DNA of 64,000 nt from positions 10,592,520 to 10,656,519 of the forward strand of contig NC_092460.1 of the NCBI RefSeq assembly GCF_047495875.1. The letters are read 5' to 3'. How positions within the stretch are numbered: the first letter of the stretch is position 1; each line of letters begins with the position of its first letter. This stretch comes from Pithys albifrons albifrons (taxonomy: Eukaryota > Chordata > Aves > Passeriformes > Thamnophilidae). A program made the translations under genes and the position numbers. The notes beneath the pieces are model-generated. The model did no database searches. It saw only the letters and a list, made by a program, of their open reading frames with translations, and was not told where the DNA came from. Shown piece after piece: positions 12,201 through 22,700 of the stretch.

Positions 12201-13947
12201 AATTTTGGTAGTGTTTACTACCATATAAAAATGTCCCTTAGGATTTAGCCAAAGGCCAGCAGTGATGATGGGCAACTCACTGCAATGTCTGGCCATTAGT
12301 GACTAGGGCTGGATTTAAAGAAAGACAACAATATATGCAAGAAATCAAAAGTCACGTTAGGAAGCTAATCAGTTCCTTTGCTGCTAAAAAAATCCCTCCT
12401 TTAAAAGAATGGTTTTTGAGCTGTTGAAAAAAGGCTATGTTAACACTAACTCTGTTAATTCATTTGTGTTTAAACATTATTTAGCAATACAGTGTTACTA
12501 TAGAATTGTTTAATTCTAAAAATGTCAAGTGATAGGAATACAGCTGCCAGTATCAGAGATTTAATAATAAAAATTAGAATAAATATTGACCAGATAATAA
12601 GCTAATGTGCAAATACTTAAAAATACTACTCTTGGAACTGATCCACCAACATAAAAATTGAAAAATGGGGCTATTTATGATTCATTCAATAGGATTATTC
12701 CCTTGCTTCCTGTTTCCAAACAAAGCAATCAATCTCCAATAAAAATAAGCATTATGGCCAAGACTGTTAACTAATTACACTTGCAAGAGGTCTGCCAATT
12801 GCAGCCACCCAAGAATCCAGCGGTGCCATCAATGTCATTAGTTTTTCATTAGCATTTCTGAAGTGAGATATTTTTCTTAGAGATTTAACTCCCAGAGCCA
12901 TGTGATCAAGAGGATATATCAACTTTTCCATTTTAATAACATGTTTGCAAAGGAAAGCTTTCCAATACTATGTAAGTGAATTAAAAGTGCTTACAAAAAA
13001 AAAAAAGGAGAAAGAAATGTCAAAAGTGCACTCAGGTGACATTATTACTACTTGAATCTCATTAGCTTTAAGCCTCATGGCTGTCAAGGCCTGATTCATT
13101 ATTTTTCCATGGTAATTCCCATCTAATCTGCCTGTTCTACAAGAAAACACATGATTACACCTGTCCTCATGAACAAGAAATGCACAGAGGAAAAAATGTC
13201 ATCTGTTTTGTTTGAGATACAGTCACATGCTATGAGGATTTAGTCGTCTTCATCTGCATGTGCGTAGCTGAATGTTAAAGGGAAGAACACTTTTGAAATA
13301 AGGGAGGAACCTAAGTGTGCATCCAGTTTCAAAATAGACTTCTCACAGTTCTGTCAACCTCACCCTAAAGCTACAGAGGACAAATGCGGGATTGCAAAAG
13401 CTGAAGTTCCTGTGGTTGAAATGGTCCACAACCCCCTGGAGATGGAGTTCTCCAACTTCTCTTGCTTTTCAGTGAGATTTGGGAATACATATCTGTATGA
13501 CCCTTCAAAAGGCCAAGGTACTAATCCTACTCTAGTGCTGCAAGCAAGCAAAACTAAGCTACGAAAAATATATAAACACTGGCAATTTGCATTGGAATGA
13601 AAATAAAGGTAGTCTGAAAAGAAGGATGGAATAAATTCTTAAGCCAATGACATTCTGAACTCTAGATAATGGTGTAGTTATCTTAGCTCTTATCTCAACT
13701 CACATGGGTTAGCACACTAGGAAATGTGTTCGTTGCCCTGTTAATCAAGACAGAGTGAACAGTACAACCCGGCTAACCCTCACTGCTCTAGATGGAAGCC
13801 CAGATCAACAAGGTGCTTATTTTTTCTGGAGATTATGGGAAATCTTTTTCTATTTTATTGCTTAGATGTTAGCTGATTGAGTCTGCAGAACTTTGCTCAC
13901 ACGCTAGGCGGCAGTGCCCACCACCACTGCCACCAACACCATCGTAC
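9300..13947 (-). other. SLC6A6: SLC6A6 intron 8
   Basis: GT-AG intron of 4648 bp. Just upstream of the acceptor is a polypurine stretch on the plus strand (9302-9347, repeats of ggga/gaaa), which serves as a long pyrimidine tract for splicing on the minus strand. A 9-bp perfect hairpin with a 3-nt loop (ACCAGCAAA/TTTGCTGGT) lies at 11408-11428. The AT-rich block at 12400-12960 looks like a conserved non-coding element (see findings). No exon was seen. Confidence 0.8.
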
Positions 13948-14072
13948 CTGACTCTGCCACATCAGCAATGTTCACCCCTTGCTCTTGTGCCATGAAGCCC
14001 AGGACGGAAAAAATTGCGAAGCCAGACACAAAACTGGTACCACTGTTCAGGCATCCCAGCAGCAAACAGTCC
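13948..14072 (-). CDS. SLC6A6: SLC6A6 coding exon, TM7 and start of EL4 (residues 324-366)
   Basis: 125 bp, phase 2 in and phase 1 out; acceptor tgacttag|GGACTG, donor TCAG|GTACGA. It completes Arg324 and encodes [20 protein letters not shown] (TM7) followed by [16 protein letters not shown]. The Asn and Ser residues in this helix belong to the sodium and chloride coordination set described for SLC6 proteins. Confidence 0.97.
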
Positions 14073-14186
14073 CTAAGTCACACATATGTCATGGAGCAAG
14101 TTAATTAAAAAAAAAATTAACCCATTGTCCCTACTTTATTTACATCATTTAGCTAAAACACTAAACCCCCTTAGATGGAAACTTGC
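14073..14186 (-). other. SLC6A6: SLC6A6 intron 7, a 114-bp GC-AG intron
   Basis: The donor reads TATAG|GCAAGT (exon end 14187, GC at 14186-14185) and the acceptor is TTAG at 14073. Apart from the C at +2 this is a near-perfect donor, as expected of GC-AG introns. The only nearby GT, four bases on, would break the frame of the following 125-bp exon, so GC use is forced by the coding sequence. The intron is very short compared with its neighbours. Confidence 0.9.
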
Positions 14187-14290
14187 CTATAGCAGTTGTA
14201 TTTGTATTTGTTGTAGCTCCCCAGGGAAGTCATTGCTCCTAAGCAGATTGCATATGAGAAGAAGATTTGTGTCCCTGCATCTATCCAGAC
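14187..14290 (-). CDS. SLC6A6: SLC6A6 coding exon, TM6 and intracellular loop 3 (residues 290-324)
   Basis: 104 bp, phase 0 in and phase 2 out; acceptor ccctttag|GTCTGG. It encodes [20 protein letters not shown], the unwound TM6 with substrate, Na+ and Cl- ligands including Ser301 and Leu306, then [15 protein letters not shown]. Residue 322 is Cys (codon TGC), where mammalian TauT has the serine described as a PKC site. Arg324 is split across the downstream GC-AG intron. Confidence 0.97.
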
Positions 14291-16200
14291 CTAAAGGGAA
14301 AGATGGAAATACTGTTATTACCAGCATCACTGCACTGCAATGCTCAATACAAACACATAGTTCAAACTAAGCAATATCAACAAAATAATTGCTTCCATTG
14401 AAGGTGAAAGCTAAAGGATCAGGGAGACAGGGAAAGACAACATCAAATTTGCAAATTTGGCTTTCACAGGCAAAAGAAAATTGTTAGCATCAGAACCCAA
14501 AAGAATACAATCTCTACAACAGTTAATGTTTCCCCTCCCCAGAGATGCTCAGTATTTCTAGTTTCTTAGTCATTCCTTTCATTAGATCCTTCCTGTTGGC
14601 GCAATAATAAACATGTTTCAGTGCAATAGGAAATGCAGAAGTATTTATAACATTGCTCATTTCTGTTGTAACTCATTTCAGATAGGAGTCAGCTGACAGA
14701 TTCCTTAAATTGAGGATGGGAAAAGCTTGAGAAACAGGTTTGTATATTTGGTTTGTTTATTTTTCTAGCCTTCTGGTTGTTTTTGTACCTGTTCAAATGC
14801 AAGATAAAAAGCCAGAGGGGTGGGGAGAAAACAAGCAAAACACAATGCACTTTATAAGATACGTATCTGAACTTGGTCTCGTGATTCTTTGTCCCGATTA
14901 CATTTAAAAAATACATATACAGAATGAAATAACTGCAAACTATGAACGTTTTGGCTAGTAAATACATAGAAAGCTATCAAAATGTATCCTCTGAATCTCA
15001 ACTGTTCTCTTCTTTCTGCTAATGCAGGTCTGCTAACACCAGTAGAAACCACCAAGAAGTCTGAGTAAGTGAGAATGAAGACCGAGGACCATTACCTCCT
15101 CCCTCCCACCGCTGCTTTCCAACACCTTGCTGACCAGTGTCTCTTTGGAGTGATGCTTTTGCTAGATCGTGGGAGAGGGCCTATCAGCTCACATGAATAT
15201 CTTCTACAAGATCAGCTGACACTCTGGATAGGTGTAACAGTAGATCACAAAAGTGACAGAGTCCCATAAAGAAAGATTAATTCATAAAAAATTATGTCTC
15301 CTGCGAAAAGGGTGTCTTGGAAAAGAGGGCAAGACTAGAAAATGCAGCAAATTTTCACAATGTTTCTTTCAATTACACTTTTTCCACTTCAAGTATTTAG
15401 CTATAATTTTTTTTTAGTTTGTTGTGTTTTATCAGTTACTCAATAGAAATAAATAAAATTCCTATCACTGTGACCAACACTTTGTTATTTTCAAAGATCC
15501 CTTGGTTTTGGGTGTTTTTTGCAGGGGGAGGGTTTCGCTGCTTTTAATTTCTCATGGGAACACTGTTGGCTGAAATGATGCTGGTCTGCTCAAGTGTCCC
15601 ATACTTGCACTCTGTGAGGACAGATAAGAACTTCTATCTACACAGGAAGAGTAAGTCTGGCTCCCACTAGGCAAGGGGTAAGCAAATGGTAGTTCCTGTG
15701 CCTCTGAAAGCATTTTTTCTACCTTTCTATAGGTTTCCATTCTTTCGTGATTCCATTCACCTCTCCCCCAATCTCCTCCTTGAGCAGTAGGAGCTGAGTG
15801 ACATTGGTACTCACAGTTGTGGCGTGTTGTTCCATCTGTGAAGCTCCTTTGAAACTAAAGACTATCCTCAATAAAAAAATGCATCTCCCTTACCTTACCA
15901 ACAAGAAAGCTGAGATTGTATAACGGGACAGAGTCTACAGCCTCAGAGTCCTTTGACACAAAAAAAATACACACGCACACACACGCACATACATACACAT
16001 GGAAAGATGCATTAACACATTTAACAGTGACCTTCTCAAGCAGATCTCTGGAAAATATAACCCAGCATTAGTGTTCATGCTATATTTGGACCTCTAAAGA
16101 CCACAGAAAAAAAATCTGTTGCAATTACATCACCACCATCACCCTCCACCATCACCCTCTGGATAGGAAATCATCCCACTCCCTGCTCCTGCTTCTGTAC
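14291..16200 (-). other. SLC6A6: SLC6A6 intron 6
   Basis: GT-AG intron of 1910 bp, donor CAG|GTACAG. It contains a CA/TA-rich microsatellite (15969-16000) and a CCA/CAT-rich tract (16129-16160). Nothing else was recognised. Confidence 0.8.
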
Positions 16201-16335
16201 CTGTGGGTCAGCTAACCGTGAGATATCAGGGTAAAGATAAAACTTGATGCCTTCTGCAGCTCCAGGCAGGGTCACACCACGGATAAGTAGAACAAGGAGC
16301 ATGATGAAAGGGAACGTGGCAGTGATGTACACTAC
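16201..16335 (-). CDS. SLC6A6: SLC6A6 coding exon, TM5 and EL3 (residues 245-289)
   Basis: 135 bp, 45 codons, phase 0 at both ends; acceptor ttttccag|GTAGTG. It encodes [20 protein letters not shown] (TM5) then [20 protein letters not shown] and LADPQ, the third extracellular loop. The [12 protein letters not shown] motif is diagnostic of this SLC6 subgroup. Confidence 0.96.
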
Positions 16336-19300
16336 CTGGAAAACAAACAAAAAAAAGTATGTTTAGTCTGTGGCAGCCAAAGTTGTTCTTCTAGAACCAA
16401 GAGCGATCCAATGATGAAAATTCAAAGCCCCCTTGTACCTAAAAAGGACCCAACCTGAATTTCTACATGTACTTGTAATGTTCTTCACCACCTTACTGCC
16501 TTAGGCCTAAAGGCAATGCATTAATCCCTAGAGGCCGCTGGTCACGATTTCATACAACTCATGACTTTTGTCCAAATTCTGCCTTTGCCCTGTTTGTCGT
16601 CCCTCACATGACAACTGTACCTCTGCCAGGGAAGTGGTTTCCTCACTGAGAGTGCCTGAAACATTACCTCATTCTTTATTGGAACTTTAAAACTTACAAA
16701 CTGCAAACTGTTTCGCAAGCTCTTTTGCTACCTCTGACCTTGCTGTGCAACCCCACTACTGCTCCTGCAGGCAACTCCACCAGAGACTTCATTCAGAGAT
16801 TAAGATAATTTAGTTCATGATCCTGTGTCTCCCTTCCTATCACCTTGAACACAGGAGGCCCTTCAAGTTGGCATCAGACTCAACAGTGTAATTTCCAGTC
16901 CCAGAACTTCATCTTGCCCTCGCTGTCTATTCAGCAACATCATTATTGAAAACTAAGGCTCTATTCATCCAGTTTGAGAATATGTCTTCATTATCTTTAA
17001 CCTCTATTCCCAATCTCTTTGAATAACAGCCTGCTTCTTCTCTTCTTGTTATCTCCTCATTCATTTGATGAAAGAGCCCTCTGCTTTCATCTCCAGCACG
17101 AGGGTTAATTGAGCTTGCATTTGGGCAGTTCTATCTTTAGACCCACACTTTTTGACCTCTAACATTTTGCTTTCTTTGCTCATCACTGCTTTCTCTTTTT
17201 TATATAACCACTCTGTTACAGTCAAGAATCACTACTGTCCAAGAAAGGGCATTTTTCTTGGAGTCAAGATGATTCCCCCAGGTAATTACAGTTTTCTGGC
17301 ATGAGTTAGAATGTATTTTTGTTTTTCAGAATTTGCTTAACTACTGCAAAGCTCCCAGGATGCTCCATTTTTTCTTCTTAACTGTGTCCTCTGAGAATAA
17401 CAAGGAGAACTCAAAGCCTGCATTGCCATAATAATTCACAGAGCTGGACTGATTTCATAGAATGAAAGGAAATCTTTTCATACATGTCCTTTTTAATTCT
17501 CTTTGACTTTGCTGTATATTTTCCATGACAAATAATAAGTATTACACATCAGCTTGGTTTCACCAAAACCAGAAGAAAAAAAAGGGAATTTCTGCACCTT
17601 CTAATTTTTCTAACATAAACCAGGTCTATGAAAAGTCAAAGTTTTCTTTCAAAAATATATGCCTTGACAAATTTGCAGGAACCAAGTAAACAACACTCAC
17701 AGAGAGGCCTCTGCCCTGCAGGTAGAGATTCTCTTGCAGTGCTGCAGGGTTTTTTGAGATCATGCACATTATCCAAAGAATGAGCACAACTATTATTTTT
17801 CAACATGACTTCACGTTTATTTGTCCAATGCTCCACTACAAGATTGAAAAACTACATCTTTTTTTCCCCCCACTGCTCTCCAAAGAGCCATTAACACACT
17901 GGAAAGCAGGGAAGTGCTATAAACAACCATCTACTAAAGTAAACTAGACTTCTCAAATAAATTCAAGTCCTCCATTAGAGTTTACAGTTTACTTTTGTTT
18001 GACCTCAAAGTTAATGGAGTCAGCCAGAGACTTTCCAGTGGTTTTGTTGGGCTTTGGCTCCACACCCGCACGAGCTCTGACGACGAGGAGAGTGGGGAGT
18101 AAATTCCTACCAACCTTCTTGTTTTAGAAATGAGACCATTGTGCAGGATTTCCAGAGAACACAGATTTTTAGATAACTGATTCTAACAGACCTTTTTGCA
18201 ACCTGTTATCCTCATAGCAACTCAAATCATGTACCATAGGCACCTTGGGACGTCTCTCTGTGCTACCATAACCTTTACTGAGCAGACACAAGGCCAAAAG
18301 TGCTAAAGAAATGTATGCTTTCACTTGGCTGATGTGGGACACTGAGTGCATTCACCTTCACTATGAAACTGCACAATCACCTCATGGGATCACATCCATC
18401 AGAGGGAAGAGAGAAGCAAACATTTTTGTCAATGTGTTCTTTGGGTCAAAGGTGGCAGGAATCCATGGTTTTAATGAGGCTCCAGGATAAAAATCATAGA
18501 AAGCAAGACAGAAACTACAGTCAAGCCATTAGTTTAATTAACAGCGGAACAGATGAGATCTGGTTTCCTACAGAGTTTTGTCTCCTGGTTGATTTTACAG
18601 TATGGAACAAGCTAAAATTCTTAAATGATGCTCCTTCTGAAGTTGAGGTACTTGCAATTTATCCTTCTGACTTCTCTAGGGACTGATAAAAGATGAATTC
18701 ACACTGTTGCCTTTTTCTTAGTAAGGGCACTAATGGGGTCAACTCCCTTCCACCTAGCTGAGAAGAAACATGGAGAAACTCAGTATCTTGAGATCACTGT
18801 CCCTCTCTCAGACTTACCTGAACACTGCCTCAAGCAACAGGTTTGAAAGCTAAGAATCACACAAATGCAATGGCTTCAAAATCCTTTTCTCATGAAAATA
18901 GGTATAAAAACACCATGAATGCAAGGAGCAATGATATCATGCTTCATGCTAAGTGACTGGCCAAGACTTGCAGCAGTTTGCTTCTTGCACTGGAGTAGGA
19001 TGAGTTTCAGGAATGATGTAACTGTTATCCTTTAAGGAAAACATGGTTCTTAAGAGCATGTGATGGGACTAAACCCACACGTTATCCAGGGTCTCTGTGA
19101 TGGTGTTTCTAAACCAGTACCTAAGTTTAGTCTTCTGTGTTTTCTGTAAGTGAGTGGCATTTCAAAAATGCTGTGCATCCACCAGTTTCCACTGACATAA
19201 AACATCCCTACCGCAGCTATGTTAACATCTCTTGTGCTGCACTGAGAATGAGTTTGACTGGTGTGAGAACACAGATAGGCAGTGCAGAGCACCACCCATC

Positions 19301-19609
19301 ACAAGCCTAAGACCTTCCACGCTCATGACATGCATCAGTGGGACACTTGTCCTCTGAGAGGCAAAGTGGTACTCAAACCATGCTCATATCTGCCTCTTGA
19401 TGCCATTCCAGTAATGGCTACTTGACTCAGAGGCATTTTGGGCACTAGCAATGACTTTCAAAAGTCAGTTGAATCTGAATCCCTCTCTTATTCAGTGTGA
19501 AAATATATATTTTTCAAGGAAGTAGTGAGTATCTTCAAGAACAGCATTACTCAGTATTCCTAACATCTGCTAACTGCAATGATTATAGAAAGGGTAAAAG
19601 AGCACTTAC
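16336..19609 (-). other. SLC6A6: SLC6A6 intron 5
   Basis: GT-AG intron of 3274 bp, phase 0, donor AAA|GTAAGT. Pyrimidine-rich on the plus strand around 16590-17250. No exon, RNA gene or recognisable transposon. Confidence 0.8.
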
Positions 19610-19742
19610 TTTGCCAGTGGATTTGACTCCTTTCCAAATGCAGAAGAAACATATCACCCAGACAAGGAGGAGACACAGTGCTAGATCCCACTTGATAATA
19701 CCAATATCTTCAATTCCTGAGGACAAGCTCAGTACATTGCGC
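19610..19742 (-). CDS. SLC6A6: SLC6A6 coding exon, TM4 and following loop (residues 200-244)
   Basis: 133 bp, phase 2 in and phase 0 out; acceptor tcctttcag|GCGCAATG. It encodes [20 protein letters not shown], then TM4 (about residues 218-236, [16 protein letters not shown]) and KGVKSTGK on the cytosolic side. The RNVLSLS and KGVKSTGK motifs fit TauT. Confidence 0.96.
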
Positions 19743-22700
19743 CTGAAAGGAAACAAAACAAGAGACAGATGCAGGAGCTCAGCTGATGCAGACTCTGGTT
19801 GTGATGGCTGAGAGCAAAAGATGGTGTGTAGGGCAGCTGATGCACAGGCAGATCTCTGCCCTTGGAGTGCTGCGTGCCAAGTCAGCATGGCTTATGTGAG
19901 CAAAGCTGTACTTTGCAATCACACATCTCCCCTACGCCTGTGGAACTCTTTTGTTCAATATATTGCACAGCATTTTAAAATTTAAGCTCTTTTTAGCAGG
20001 CTTTGACCACCTCAATATGAGATAAGAGAGTATTTGCTCCCTTGATGATCCAAGACCACCTCACCCCAGTGTCACAACAAAGCCCAGCTCTGAAGCTGCC
20101 CAGCAGCATCATACACCATGTCTCCATCATGGACACTTGCAGCTGGCCTGTATCCATGTGTTTTTCCTCCTTTTCTGTTCATTAGCAAGACTGCCACAAG
20201 GAGGAAAGAAAGAAGCAGTGCAAGGAACTGTCATGCCATGAAGCTTCTCAGGGTGAAGGCTGAAGCCATTATCCATTCTTCCCTTCCACTGCCCACACCC
20301 CCACCCCGCCAACTAACAGTGCCCAAGTGTTGCCACCTGCCCTCAGCACCCCCAACACCAGGGTCTTGTTTAGCCAGCACCAAATATTTGGAAAACTTTG
20401 TTTTAACAGTTAGATTAATAAATAAAAAGAAATTCCTGATCTGTGTCTTAAGGCAACAACATCGGACCATGGGGAATATTTTGTAAGGCTTCTCTCTTTT
20501 GGAAATTGCCATGGCTTATCATTAAATACTGATTTAAAACTGCTTTTTAAAAAATTTCATGCAACATTCACTTGTCCTCACACATTGGACAGACCTTGTT
20601 GTACTAACATTTACTTCATCTGTCAACAATGTAAGAAAGAACAAACTGTTTCTTCCTGTTTGTTGAGCTAAAATTCTTCTGCAAATGAACCTACTAAACT
20701 CTGAAGAGTTTCTGCAAGGTGTTTTTCAGCCAAGTAAAAGTTTGACCTCAATTACAGTAGAAATGGTTTGCCCCAAGACTACAGAAGTAAACTAGCTACC
20801 TAAGAAATTGTTAATTAAATTTTATTTTTAGACAGCTCTAAAAGTCAGGCACTTTCCTTCACCACAGACATGGAGAGCAGAGCCCAGGACAGTCTGGGTG
20901 CTGCACCAGAGTCAGGCCCATGTGTGTGGAGTGCACAGCTTTGCATGTGGATTCAGTACAAGACAAATCACTGTGGTTTGGTTTGCCCTCGAATGATTTT
21001 TTTTTCTTTTGCTAATACCATGGAAATAATAGCAAATGAAGTCACGAATGGAAAATTTGCAATTAGTTTTTGGAAAAACCTCGAATCGACCAATTTAATA
21101 GGACTCAAACCCTCACCCATCTGTTTTTGCGTCTCTGTTTGCCAAACTCCCTTGGATTACCTGTGAGTGTTCTCACACCAAATGCATTATTCCCTCTGAA
21201 CGTGTGTGTATTTTGTTATGGAAAAGGACTAATGGCAGACAGGGTAAGTCTGTCCTAATCAGCACAGCTATTCAACAGTTATGAGAAACCCCTTGGTAAT
21301 GAATATTTGGCATAAAGTTGTAGTCCAGCTTCACCTGAGACTAAAGAAACAAAGGAAAAACCCGCTGTGCATATACAAAAGAAGAAAATACATTTATAAG
21401 ATGAAAAAGTTCAGCTGCAACCTTCTGTGGCTTTTTAAAAAAATAAATGGCAACTTTCCAATCGAAGTGGCAGTTCACATTAAAAAGGCAGCCTATAGAG
21501 CTGGTTCTTGGGAAACCATGAATAATTAACTGCAAATGCCTTTTGGAACTGGGAACTCTAGTAATGCATTCAGCTAAGACTTTGCTTTTTATTAGGGAAT
21601 TAAAAGCAAGTGGTCATTCTCTCCTAGAGTTTGCTTCAGCAATTCTTTCAAGATTTTCTGGAAGGCACCCCAAGGGGTTACTGACAGCCAGATATCTTAC
21701 TTCTGTATAGTGAGGCAGTAAGCACACTAAGTGATGTACTGGCTTTCTCTGTCCAGGGTAATCCTATATCAAAAAGACCAACTATCTCAACGAATCTGTT
21801 CAGAATTAGCAGGGGAGCCTCAGCATTTAAAATTGTTTCATGAGTTCTAACCCAACGTGTTTTTGCAGAAGAAGCACTCAACCTTGTTTTGTGATACCCT
21901 GTAAATTCAAGCGCAGGAAGGAGCACGAGCTGGGCTGTGCTGGTACCTCTTCAGTTTTGTTATATAACCCGCTGCTGCTGTGATTCAGCCCAGCCCACTC
22001 AACTACCTTCACACCATTTATGCACAGAGTTGTTACTCATTCTAATTTATAGTCTTGATGCTGTCATTAACTGTCACTCATATATAATCAACTAGGCAAC
22101 AGGCTGGGGCTGAGTTTGTTGTAAACATGACAAGGGTTCTTGACCCTTGTTCATACACTAATATGTTCTAGTGGTGTGCAATATGGACATGTAATAGGAG
22201 CCGTAACTGGCCCTAGAACATAAACAAAAATAAAATGAAGAGAGTTATGCAATCCTTGAAGGATATTCCAGCTCATTAATCAAGTGAATGCAGACAAGAC
22301 CTTTCCAACCAGGAAAGGTGAAGCACCATTTCGGACAAGAATAATTAACACTGAAGTGTTTGTAGAGTAGATTGATAAAAGGAGAATATGAAATAATTTT
22401 TTAAACTCTCAAGTTTGCCCCCAAAGGCAGGGACAGCTGCTCTAGATTTTGTTTCGTTTTCTTGTGTTGTTCCTCTTAGGATTAGATGCCATTAGCATGT
22501 GATGGTCTTTCTTGGGATTTGGACAAATAAAGTCTGCTGATTACCAAATATTTATAAACACTTGGCCAGCACCAGACAATCAGAGGCTTTGTTCAGCCAT
22601 AATTACCCCATTACACTTATCCCGTATGTATTAATATGTGTGTAAGACTTTAAGGTTCTGAACTTTAAAATAAAACCTTCAGAAATAAGACCTGAAGCAT

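Noticed and set aside
14183..14186. Alternative GT donor four bases downstream of the GC donor in intron 7
   Set aside because: Using it adds 4 nt and shifts the following TM7 exon out of frame, whereas the GC donor restores the family's 104-nt exon length and reading frame.
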